Part shown: positions 4,719 to 10,383 of the stretch, in pieces | How positions within the stretch are numbered: the first letter of the stretch is position 1 | Layout: each line of letters begins with the position of its first letter | Origin: Candidatus Aenigmatarchaeota archaeon | Lineage (GTDB): Archaea; Aenigmatarchaeota; Aenigmatarchaeia; Aenigmatarchaeales; Aenigmatarchaeaceae | DNA length: 10,383 nt | Assembly: GCA_018221065.1 (NCBI GenBank) | Contig: JAAOXY010000035.1 | Location: forward strand, 1 to 10,383 | Direction of reading: 5' to 3' | Position numbers and translations under genes: made by a program | The notes under the pieces: generated by a model | Database searches by the model: none | Told to the model about the DNA's origin: nothing | Seen by the model: the letters and a program-made list of their open reading frames with translations, nothing else

Positions 4719-5456
4719 CTATTCTTCTGAAGAAGTCATTTTCTTCAGAACGGCAAGCCCAATGTCATTCCTGTTCAACGGCCTGTACGCATTCGCAATA
4801 GGACGGGACTCGTCCCTGTCCCAATAGGACCTGACAGATGCTGCTTCTGTTGGAACCAATAGTTCAGAATCCATGTCTACTATGTTCATATTTCCTTTGG
4901 ACATCTTGTATCCAGACATTCTTTGCTTTGTGACTTCCTGGATGACTTCAAGATTATGGATCCAGTAATCATTCATTATTGATTTGTAGTCTTTGTCAGA
5001 ACCCATCAGCTCTATTGACTCCTGGAGCTTAAGATGCCTCACAGGCATTATTTCCTCTGATAGCTTCTGATAGACAAGATCCTGTATAATCCTGTCTGTT
5101 TTTGCTATGAACTTTTTATTCTGATAATCATTGAATTTGCCTGGTTTCTTGGCTGTTAGAAAAGCATGATCCTTTTTCTTAAGGTCTTTTTTCAGCTTGT
5201 TTCTATTGACTATAGAAAGAATCTCATTGACTTCTTCTGATCTGTCCTTGATAGAAAAATCAGAGTCAAAATAAACAGAACCGTTATAGACATCTGTATC
5301 TGAATTATAAACACCTACTTCTCGCAGATAGTCCAGAACATTACCTTTGTTTTTAACTTCCATGCTCTTCCCAGTAAATCTAAATTCGCCGTCTATTACT
5401 CTTATTTGAGGTTCAGGCATCACGTATGTTGCACTCATAATAATCACATTCTCCAT
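4719..5456 (-). CDS. DGR target (variable) protein
   Basis: A 245-aa protein whose residues 207-235 are encoded by the VR. That segment (SVRSYWDRDESR then PIANAYRPLNRNDIGLAV) resembles the end of C-type-lectin-fold DGR targets, including the RND-IG-xx-V ending. Positions 211, 213, 215, 220, 224 and 232 differ from the TR-encoded Asn, and every change is non-synonymous. Ten residues (VLKKMTSSEE) follow; their codons form the hairpin at 4725-4750. The N-terminal 200 residues are charged, with a Lys-rich middle (about 85-120), no signal peptide and no membrane helix. I do not recognise the family. ATG 5456 is given; ATG 5438 (MSATYVM) is a fair alternative, since GTGA lies about 5 nt before it. 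Codons look more GC-rich at the VR end than in neighbouring genes. It heads the DGR transcript. Confidence 0.85.
   Translation of the reverse strand: MENVIIMSATYVMPEPQIRVIDGEFRFTGKSMEVKNKGNVLDYLREVGVYNSDTDVYNGSVYFDSDFSIKDRSEEVNEILSIVNRNKLKKDLKKKDHAFLTAKKPGKFNDYQNKKFIAKTDRIIQDLVYQKLSEEIMPVRHLKLQESIELMGSDKDYKSIMNDYWIHNLEVIQEVTKQRMSGYKMSKGNMNIVDMDSELLVPTEAASVRSYWDRDESRPIANAYRPLNRNDIGLAVLKKMTSSEE
4725..4750 (-). other. DGR target-recognition hairpin/cruciform next to the VR
   Basis: A perfect inverted repeat: TTCTGAAGAA (4725-4734), six-base loop (4735-4740), TTCTTCAGAA (4741-4750). In the coding sense it begins 1-2 nt after the GGGCTTGCC that closes the VR. In Bordetella phage BPP-1 a hairpin/cruciform a few bases downstream of the VR is required for efficient retrohoming; location and shape agree here, with a slightly longer stem and loop. 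It lies inside the last codons of the target gene, ending just before the TAG. Confidence 0.75.
4751..4838 (-). repeat. Variable repeat (VR) of the target gene
   Basis: Uninterrupted 87-88 bp copy of the TR blocks at the 3' end of the target gene, encoding residues 207-235. The 3' end in the coding sense is GGGCTTGCC, identical to the TR and GC-rich, a candidate initiation-of-mutagenic-homing site. The hairpin at 4725-4750 follows immediately. Substitutions from the TR, in RNA sense: A to T four times, A to G twice. Confidence 0.88.
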
Positions 5457-5484
5457 AAAACTATATTTATTACTAGGAAGTGAA

Positions 5485-5496
5485 CATATTTAAAGG
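5485..5496 (-). promoter_or_regulatory. TATA box for the DGR target gene
   Basis: On the minus strand CCTTTAAATATG lies 29-40 nt upstream of ATG 5456. A transcript starting near 5463-5465 would be almost leaderless for ATG 5456, or have a 25-nt leader with GGAGAATGTGA for ATG 5438. It is the only clear promoter upstream of target, TR and reverse transcriptase. Confidence 0.5.
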
Positions 5497-5517
5497 TATT
5501 GTTTGACCATAATAGGT

Positions 5518-5536
5518 GGTAAACAAACTATTTACC
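5518..5536. other. Small inverted repeat upstream of the LAGLIDADG gene
   Basis: GGTAAA (5518-5523), a 7-base spacer, TTTACC (5531-5536), lying 22 nt before the endonuclease start. It could be an operator or an RNA hairpin in the leader. Six base pairs in AT-rich DNA is weak evidence. Confidence 0.25.
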
Positions 5537-5557
5537 AATAAATCATGAAAGATTTTG

Positions 5558-6685
5558 ATGATAAATATGCGAATTCTAGAAGAAGCAAAAGGATTGTATT
5601 TAAAGGGCAATTCTATAAGAAAAACGGCAAAAATGCTTTCTTCAGAATATGGCTGCGGAATAAGTCATGAAATTCTAAGGAGAAAACTTAAAGATGCAGG
5701 AATTGTACGCAATAATTCAGAGGCACAGAAAGCTTGCAAAAGAAGTCATCTGCCTATACAAAAGATTATAGGTCTGTATATTGGTGATAAAATATCACTG
5801 AGAACTCTAGCGAAAATGTTCAAATCAAACAAGAGAACTATCCATAAAATTCTTGAGGAAAATGGAATAAGCGTCAAGGATAGTAGCGAAGCAAATAAAC
5901 TGTTTAATACGAAATATGTAAAGCTGCCTTTTTCTGGTGATGAATATGAAAAGGCTTACATAACTGGCTTGGTTAAGAGCGATGTGCATGCAAGAGCAAA
6001 ATCTAAATATACTTTGCGCCTAACTACTGGTTCAACTCATCCAGCATTCATCAATATGTTTAGGCAGGTATTTGAAAAATATGGAAGTCTATATGTCTAT
6101 CCTGTAAAATACCATTCATCATATCAATGGAACATAACTGCTGATCTGGATTTTTCTTCATTCAATTTTCTACTATTGAATAATAATGCAATGACATTAA
6201 ATTATGATAAGAATACCTTCATTAGTTTTATCTCGGGTCTGATAGACGCTGACGGTTCAATTTGTATCAAAAAAGTTAGAGAATATTTTCAATATGTAAT
6301 TAAAATATTCGGTGAGGATAAAAAACTTTTAGAAAAGATAAAGACGAAATTTTATGAATTTAATATCAAATCTGAAATTTATCTCTATGAGAAAAAAGGA
6401 AGTGTCAGGATACTTAGAGGTAGAACAATAAAGTATAATAATGATTATTATTGTTTGGAAATATGGAGAAGAGAAAATGTTATGACTATTCTTAAAGCTC
6501 TTTCTTTAAAACATCCGGAAAAAATTGCAAAAAGAAAATTGATATATGACTTTGAAAATAAAGGTTTTAAAAAATGGAACCAAGTCGAAGATCCTATAAT
6601 AGAATTAAGAAGAAAAATAAAGGATGCGGTCAATAAAACTGTTGAAGATGCTCAAATAAAATATGAGAATCGTAATAAAGCCTAG
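5558..6685 (+). CDS. Free-standing LAGLIDADG homing endonuclease with N-terminal HTH repeats
   Basis: A 375-aa protein. Residues 1-120 contain two helix-turn-helix-like units (IRKTAKMLSSEYG...EILRRKL and ISLRTLAKMFKSNKRTIHKIL), likely DNA-binding. Then come two LAGLIDADG helices: a divergent first motif AYITGLVKSDVHA (about 133-145) and a canonical second motif FISGLIDADGSI (about 224-235). The Asp at the end of each is the expected metal ligand, so a monomeric two-motif nuclease is likely. Such enzymes cut one long DNA site and spread their own gene by repair. ATG 5558 is used; ATG 5567 and TTG 5555 are alternatives, and no ribosome binding site decides. The TAG stop shares CTAG with the rtcB stop on the other strand. 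There is no host intron or intein around it, so it is a stand-alone gene. Confidence 0.85.
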   Translation: MINMRILEEAKGLYLKGNSIRKTAKMLSSEYGCGISHEILRRKLKDAGIVRNNSEAQKACKRSHLPIQKIIGLYIGDKISLRTLAKMFKSNKRTIHKILEENGISVKDSSEANKLFNTKYVKLPFSGDEYEKAYITGLVKSDVHARAKSKYTLRLTTGSTHPAFINMFRQVFEKYGSLYVYPVKYHSSYQWNITADLDFSSFNFLLLNNNAMTLNYDKNTFISFISGLIDADGSICIKKVREYFQYVIKIFGEDKKLLEKIKTKFYEFNIKSEIYLYEKKGSVRILRGRTIKYNNDYYCLEIWRRENVMTILKALSLKHPEKIAKRKLIYDFENKGFKKWNQVEDPIIELRRKIKDAVNKTVEDAQIKYENRNKA

Positions 6686-8127
6686 CCTTTGACGCAACCA
6701 AGTGGAACCATTCTAGCAACTAATTTAGCTATTCCGGCCTCGTCGCTGACTCTGACTACCTCATCTATGTCTTTGTATGCTCCTGGTGCTTCTTCTGCTA
6801 TTCCTTTCCAACTTCCAGATTTAACATAAATTCCTTTTTTCTGAAGATCCTGTTGAACGTCTTCTCCTCTCCACTGTTTTAGTGCAGCGTGTCTTGACAT
6901 TGCTCTTCCTGCACCATGGGCTGTTGAAAAGAAAGCATCTTTACCTTCTGGTGTTCCAACTAGAACATAAGAAGCTGTTCCCATTGATCCTGGTATTATT
7001 ACTGGCTGTCCTACAGCACGATAATCATCTGCTAATTCTGGATGTCCTGGTGGGAATGCTCTTGTTGCTCCTTTTCTGTGCATATACACTTTAACATTTT
7101 TTCCATCAATTTCGTGCTCTTCTATTTTTGCAATATTATGAGCAACATCATAAACAATATTCATATCAAGATCTTTTGGATCTTTCTTTAGGATCTTTTG
7201 GAAGGATTCTCGTACCCAATGAACTATCATTTGTCTATTGCACCAAGCAAAGTTTGCTGCAGCTGACATAGCACCGAAATAATCTTTTGCTAACCGTGAG
7301 CCTGATGGTGCGTAAACTAATTCTCTATCTGGTAATTTTGAAATTAATTCAGGATATTCTCTTTCCATCTGTCTCAAATAATCAGAACATGCTTGATGAC
7401 CCAATCCTCTAGAACCTGTATGAATCATAATCATAATCTGTCCTTCTTTTACAATCCCGAAAGCTTTTGCAACTTCTAGATTGAATATCTTGTCAACTTT
7501 TTGTATCTCAATAAAATGATTTCCTGAACCAAGACTACCCAATTGTGGCATTCCTCTTTGTTTTGCCTTGTCACTAATTAAATAAGGATCGGCTTGTTCT
7601 AGTCTACCATTAGACTCAAGATGTTTCAAATCTTCTTCCCATCCATAACCATTCTTAACTGCCCATGCAGCTCCATTTTTTAGAACTTTATCAAATTCAT
7701 CTACATCTTTTATTCTAACTTTACCTTTTGATCCTAAACCAGAAGGAACATTTTTGAAAATCTCATCAACTAATTTGTGAATCATATCTTTGATATCTTC
7801 AAACATCATATTTGTTCTTAGTAATCTTACTCCGCAATTAATATCATAACCAATTCCACCGGGGGATATTCCACCTTTTTCATAATCCAGTGCAGCTACT
7901 CCACCAATAGGAAAACCATACCCCTCATGACCATCTGGCATGACTAGAGCGTTTTTGTGAATCCCTGGCAATGTGGTAATTCCTGCTAATTGTGTTAAAG
8001 TTCTATCACCTTTCATTTTTTCTAAAAGTTTTTCTGATGCAAAAACTATTGCTGGAACTTTCATGTTTGGAATTGTTCCTATCGGAATTTCCCATTTGTT
8101 ATCATTGATTTTCTTTATTTCAACCAT
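6682..8127 (-). CDS. rtcB: tRNA-splicing ligase RtcB (3'-phosphate RNA ligase)
   Basis: A 481-aa ligase that joins a 2',3'-cyclic-phosphate or 3'-phosphate end to a 5'-OH end with GTP and Mn2+, sealing tRNA exons after intron excision. Metal and active-site residues are visible: GIGYDINCGVRLL with D95 and C98, GSGNHFIE with H204, HTGSRGLGH with H236, VAHNIAKIEEHE with H330, and STAHGAGRAMSRH with H404, the histidine that becomes guanylylated. Length equals that of characterised archaeal RtcB and no intein interrupts it. ATG 8127 has AAGGTGAT just upstream. The activating partner archease is encoded 1.6 kb away on the same strand, with a regulator and a LAGLIDADG gene between. Its promoter faces that of the winged-helix regulator across a palindrome. 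Confidence 0.97.
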   Translation of the reverse strand: MVEIKKINDNKWEIPIGTIPNMKVPAIVFASEKLLEKMKGDRTLTQLAGITTLPGIHKNALVMPDGHEGYGFPIGGVAALDYEKGGISPGGIGYDINCGVRLLRTNMMFEDIKDMIHKLVDEIFKNVPSGLGSKGKVRIKDVDEFDKVLKNGAAWAVKNGYGWEEDLKHLESNGRLEQADPYLISDKAKQRGMPQLGSLGSGNHFIEIQKVDKIFNLEVAKAFGIVKEGQIMIMIHTGSRGLGHQACSDYLRQMEREYPELISKLPDRELVYAPSGSRLAKDYFGAMSAAANFAWCNRQMIVHWVRESFQKILKKDPKDLDMNIVYDVAHNIAKIEEHEIDGKNVKVYMHRKGATRAFPPGHPELADDYRAVGQPVIIPGSMGTASYVLVGTPEGKDAFFSTAHGAGRAMSRHAALKQWRGEDVQQDLQKKGIYVKSGSWKGIAEEAPGAYKDIDEVVRVSDEAGIAKLVARMVPLGCVKG

Positions 8128-8156
8128 AATATCACCTTTCTATAATTGGTAACTTA

Positions 8157-8166
8157 CTTATAAATT
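8157..8166 (-). promoter_or_regulatory. TATA box for rtcB
   Basis: The minus strand reads AATTTATAAG about 32-37 nt upstream of the rtcB ATG. The predicted start near 8136 leaves a very short leader carrying AAGGTGAT. The 19-bp palindrome at 8171-8189 lies immediately upstream, at the BRE side. Confidence 0.5.
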
Positions 8167-8170
8167 GTTT

Positions 8171-8189
8171 TTTGGTATGCCATACCAAA
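8171..8189. promoter_or_regulatory. 19-bp palindromic operator candidate between rtcB and the regulator gene
   Basis: TTTGGTATGCCATACCAAA is a perfect inverted repeat: 9-bp arms around a single central base. It is flanked on each side by a TATA box, one for rtcB leftwards and one for the winged-helix gene rightwards. A dimeric regulator bound here would cover both BRE/TATA regions, so the neighbouring regulator is the obvious candidate ligand (inference). Confidence 0.6.
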
Positions 8190-8190
8190 G

Positions 8191-8199
8191 CTATTTAAG
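8191..8199 (+). promoter_or_regulatory. TATA box for the winged-helix regulator
   Basis: CTATTTAAG lies about 24-32 nt upstream of the ATG at 8223, which places the transcription start at or next to the start codon. The mRNA is thus probably leaderless; no ribosome binding site is seen. Confidence 0.5.
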
Positions 8200-8222
8200 T
8201 TATTTCATCGTTTAATTATTAC

Positions 8223-8627
8223 ATGGAAATCAAAATCAAAAATAGATTAGATTCCACCGAATTAATTAAGAAAATAAACATATTGAAAAGACAGAAGAAA
8301 ATAGGAACAGAAGAATGGACACGATTAAACAGAGTTTATAAAGAATATGAAGAAAGTGGTGAATTTGATCTATCTGAAGAGAAAATATTCAAAATAAAAA
8401 TAAATGAACTTAGGAGATTAATAACTCCAGAAAGACTGATTCTCTTAGAAACAATAAAATACAATACGTTTGAATCTATAACAGAAATAGCGAGGAAGCT
8501 TAATCGGGATATAAAAAATGTATATGACGATTTGAAAATATTTGAAAATTTTGGATTAATTAGATTTGAAGGACGTAGAAAAAAAAGAATTATTGTGTTG
8601 ATAGAGAAGTTATCGATTATAATTTAG
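8223..8627 (+). CDS. Winged helix-turn-helix transcriptional regulator (HVO_A0114/COG4190-like)
   Basis: A 134-aa DNA-binding protein. The N-terminal half is a charged helical segment. The C-terminal half reads LITPERLILLETIKYN, then ESITEIARKLNRDIKNVYDDLKIF, then FGLIRFEGRRKKRI. These are the helix 1, recognition helix and wing of a MarR/ArsR-like fold, closest in my recognition to the archaeal HVO_A0114 group, which is often found beside toxin-like genes. No toxin gene is visible next to it here. It is divergent from rtcB across a 19-bp palindrome and probably leaderless, consistent with autoregulation and possibly control of rtcB (inference). Its TAG stop is 1 nt from the stop of the converging LAGLIDADG-type gene. 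Confidence 0.75.
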   Translation: MEIKIKNRLDSTELIKKINILKRQKKIGTEEWTRLNRVYKEYEESGEFDLSEEKIFKIKINELRRLITPERLILLETIKYNTFESITEIARKLNRDIKNVYDDLKIFENFGLIRFEGRRKKRIIVLIEKLSIII

Positions 8628-8628
8628 G

Positions 8629-9627
8629 TCATTCATGCATCCTAAGGTATTCTTTAACTCCATTATCCAAGATTTTCTGTCTTTTTAAATTATGTCCAAA
8701 AATCCTCATAGAACTTAATTTCGTCAAATCGTTTATTTTTGCAATATAGATCTTGAAGAAGTTTCTAGATTTTCGCGAAGTATTGTATTTTCTATAATTG
8801 ATGCCAATCTCATCAAGCAATTTACAAATAAATTCAATTTCGTTCTTATCTTTCATTTCAATATAAACTTCTTTATGAGGAAGATTGAACCTAACACTAC
8901 CTTCAGCTGAGAAGATTCCCCGAAGGTAGGATCTCATTAGTTTGTCTGATCTTAAAGCTTTCTGTTTCATAATAGATTTTAAATTTAGAAATAATTTTCT
9001 GAATACCACCATTGGATAATATATTTTTAAACAGGGTTTCTTTATATTATTTTTGTCGTATATAATATTAATTTTATTTTCAAGAATATTGGCGTTTTTT
9101 AGGATATTCAAATATTCCGTATAATCTAATTCTGGTCGGGTGACGATCGTAACTATAATCTTAGAACTATCTACTTTGAAATGGTTAATGAGCCATTTTA
9201 TAAAGAATTTTATCAAATTTTTATCAGAATTTATAAACACTATATTTGATTTTTTACTCACGCACCCATCACCGATAAACATAGCAAAACCTTCCATAAA
9301 GTTTTCATTGATATCTATGATCCTTGGTAATATTATTGGAATATGTCCTCCCTGAAGAGAGAAATAACGTATATTTGAAAAAAGCTGCTCTTCATTTATA
9401 TTCAGATCCTTGCAAATTTTTGATAATAGATATAAAGACGCATTAAGTCTGTCATTTCTGAAATAATTATAAAGGACATGGCTTGAATTTGTTATTTTCT
9501 TTGAATAAAAAGTAATAGAATCGTATCGCTCGTCTATTTTTTTACGAATGAGACTTTTGAATTCTTTACAAATATTTACTCGAATTTTTTCATCATTTCT
9601 AAATATCTTATAGACATCAACAATCAT
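8629..9627 (-). CDS. LAGLIDADG-type endonuclease-like protein with N-terminal HTH
   Basis: A 332-aa protein. Residues about 20-90 form a helix-turn-helix unit of XRE-like type (SITFYSKKITNSSHVLYNYF, then LYLLSKICKDLNINEEQLF). The remainder contains two degenerate LAGLIDADG helices: MEGFAMFIGDGCVS (about 111-124, D120) and YLRGIFSAEGSVRF (about 234-247, E242). Both keep an acidic residue at the catalytic position, so activity is possible, although a DNA-binding regulator derived from a homing endonuclease is also plausible. It differs in sequence from the endonuclease at 5558-6685 and is not a recent copy. It lies between archease (62 nt upstream) and the converging regulator gene, with strikingly AT-rich, Ile/Asn/Lys-rich coding compared with rtcB and archease, a possible sign of separate acquisition. 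ATG 9627 has no evident ribosome binding site. Confidence 0.78.
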   Translation of the reverse strand: MIVDVYKIFRNDEKIRVNICKEFKSLIRKKIDERYDSITFYSKKITNSSHVLYNYFRNDRLNASLYLLSKICKDLNINEEQLFSNIRYFSLQGGHIPIILPRIIDINENFMEGFAMFIGDGCVSKKSNIVFINSDKNLIKFFIKWLINHFKVDSSKIIVTIVTRPELDYTEYLNILKNANILENKINIIYDKNNIKKPCLKIYYPMVVFRKLFLNLKSIMKQKALRSDKLMRSYLRGIFSAEGSVRFNLPHKEVYIEMKDKNEIEFICKLLDEIGINYRKYNTSRKSRNFFKIYIAKINDLTKLSSMRIFGHNLKRQKILDNGVKEYLRMHE

Positions 9628-9665
9628 ATTTTATTGATTTTTTATCTTAAGTAAGAACTTTATTT

Positions 9666-9680
9666 ACCACCAGCTGTGGT
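9666..9680 (-). terminator. Hairpin after the archease gene
   Basis: ACCAC (9666-9670), five-base loop, GTGGT (9676-9680), located 10 nt beyond the archease stop. It may end the archease transcript or protect its 3' end. There is no strong T run after it on the minus strand, so the terminator role is uncertain. Confidence 0.3.
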
Positions 9681-9689
9681 ATTATAATC

Positions 9690-10100
9690 TTATATATCGA
9701 CAATAACTCTTACAAAATGTTTATCATCCTTTTTACCGACTTGCATATCCATATATGTTATTGCCTTTACTTCTGTCTTTGATTCGTGTTTTTCTGAATT
9801 AAACTCCTCACCCCAAGCTTCTGCTTTGAGTTTATTTCCTTCTATTGAAACTTTGAATTTTGAAAACATCAAACCTTCTGAATCTCTTAAGATAAGAAAT
9901 TTTTCTAGGAAATCATAAAGCAAACTTTGCTTATCTTCTGATTCTACTTCAAATTCTCTTTTTTCTGTTTGTTCTACTTTGGATGTATCTGTCATTATCT
10001 CAAATAAACCGATAGCAGCATTTTCAAAAGCTTCTGCTAAGTCATCACCCCAAGCTTCAATGCCTACATCTGCTGTGTGTTCTATGAATTTGAACTTCAT
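9690..10100 (-). CDS. Archease, RtcB activator protein
   Basis: A 136-aa protein that accelerates RtcB guanylylation and lets the ligase turn over many times. Family signatures are the N-terminal FIEHTADVGIEAWG (residues 5-18, with D11 a likely metal ligand), LAEAFENAAIGLFEIM, the LLYDFLEKFLILRDSEGLMF segment (about 60-79), KAITYMDMQVGK (about 112-123) and the acidic C-terminal VDI. Length is that of archaeal archeases. ATG 10100 is about 22 nt from a TATA element and probably leaderless. Its functional partner rtcB is on the same strand 1.6 kb downstream. In many archaea the two are neighbours; here a LAGLIDADG-type gene and a regulator separate them. Confidence 0.95.
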   Translation of the reverse strand: MKFKFIEHTADVGIEAWGDDLAEAFENAAIGLFEIMTDTSKVEQTEKREFEVESEDKQSLLYDFLEKFLILRDSEGLMFSKFKVSIEGNKLKAEAWGEEFNSEKHESKTEVKAITYMDMQVGKKDDKHFVRVIVDI

Positions 10101-10118
10101 AACAAGAATAGATACTGT

Positions 10119-10128
10119 TTGTTTAAAT
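10119..10128. promoter_or_regulatory. Shared bidirectional TATA element between archease and the HAD-family gene
   Basis: TTTAAA at 10122-10127 is its own reverse complement. Its centre is about 25 nt from the archease ATG (10100) and about 26 nt from the HAD gene ATG (10151). Archaeal initiation occurs 22-27 nt from the TATA centre, so one element could drive both genes as leaderless transcripts. Confidence 0.45.
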
Positions 10129-10150
10129 GCTTTCCTGATAAAAGATAATC

Positions 10151-10383
10151 ATGAACAAAGCAAAAAGGCCAGCAATAGGGTTTGATATTGATAGAACTGT
10201 ATATCCAAATGATCCTGGTCTAGAAGAAGCCATATTCTTAGCAAAAGTAAAGGTTGCTAGTAAGAGATATGGTTGGAGAAATAGTCCAATATATTATTCA
10301 ACACAAGTAGAAGAGATGATGAAAGAAAATCCTGAAGGATATAAGGATTTTGCACACAGTATTGATAGAATAGCTGTTCATGA
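10151..10383 (+). CDS. HAD-superfamily hydrolase, N-terminal part
   Basis: Seventy-seven codons run off the right edge without a stop. The N-terminus MNKAKRPAIGFDIDRTVYPNDPG contains HAD motif I, D12-x-D14-x-T16; the first Asp is the nucleophile and the second the acid/base in phosphatases. The YP following the motif is typical of the pyrimidine 5'-nucleotidase-like branch (FDLDNTLYP). The following helical stretch would begin the cap domain. Motifs II-IV are outside the window, so substrate cannot be inferred. The ATG is placed by the TATA element 26 nt upstream; no ribosome binding site is seen. Confidence 0.75.
   Translation, partial: MNKAKRPAIGFDIDRTVYPNDPGLEEAIFLAKVKVASKRYGWRNSPIYYSTQVEEMMKENPEGYKDFAHSIDRIAVH

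Larger units (their letters stand above)
3222..5456 (-). mobile_element. Diversity-generating retroelement (target gene with VR, template RNA, reverse transcriptase)
   Basis: Three components on one strand in the usual DGR order: a target gene whose C-terminus carries the variable repeat (4751-4838), a non-coding stretch with the template repeat (4311-4481), and a DGR-type reverse transcriptase (3222-4280). TR and VR differ at six aligned positions, all adenines in the TR transcript. DGRs copy the TR RNA into cDNA with random bases opposite adenine and install it in the VR, diversifying a binding protein. No avd gene is visible. The element lies between ordinary chromosomal genes (S26e-like gene and rtcB), with no integrase, capsid or portal gene in view, so it looks resident rather than part of an evident provirus. 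Confidence 0.88.

Overview
This window is AT-rich archaeal DNA. The information-processing genes are archaeal or archaeo-eukaryotic: Trm1, an S26e-type ribosomal protein, RNA polymerase subunit F (Rpb4), a DUF655 protein, RsmA/KsgA, RtcB and archease. Promoters look like archaeal TATA boxes, and starts are either leaderless or preceded by GGTG-type ribosome binding sites. AT-rich composition, compact spacing and a diversity-generating retroelement (DGR) on the chromosome suggest a DPANN-type archaeon (Woesearchaeota/Pacearchaeota/Nanoarchaeota-like). That placement is inference.

Layout: 1-237 is the end of a Trm1 tRNA methyltransferase (+). 242-1064 is a minus-strand operon of three small Cys-containing proteins of unknown function. 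1148-2805 is the conserved archaeal cluster rpoF - DUF655 - rsmA (minus strand), preceded by an S26e-like gene at 2862-3146. 3222-5456 is a DGR, all on the minus strand: target gene with a C-terminal variable repeat (VR), then a structured non-coding stretch holding the template repeat (TR), then the reverse transcriptase. 5558-6685 is a free-standing LAGLIDADG endonuclease (+). 6682-8127 is rtcB (-), divergent from a winged-helix regulator (8223-8627, +) across a 19-bp palindrome. 8629-9627 is a second LAGLIDADG-type gene (-), 9690-10100 is archease (-), and a truncated HAD-family phosphatase gene (+) runs off the end.

The main result is the DGR. TR and VR align with six substitutions, and every one is at an adenine of the TR read on the minus strand, the adenine-specific signature of DGR mutagenic retrohoming. 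The RT has YVDD and the DGR-type IGNLTSQ motif. A perfect 10-bp hairpin with a 6-nt loop lies 1-2 nt downstream of the VR core, where DGR target-recognition hairpins occur. No avd gene is seen.

The unexpected part is that the TR is split. It matches the VR only as separated blocks, interrupted by insertions of 33, 31 and 20 nt (possibly a fourth of 31 nt) that the VR lacks. The insertions can base-pair with the neighbouring TR blocks, and a nested stem domain precedes them. Either the TR RNA is processed, folded or jumped across during cDNA synthesis, or the TR was disrupted after the last retrohoming event. This 'split template repeat' is the item most worth following up.
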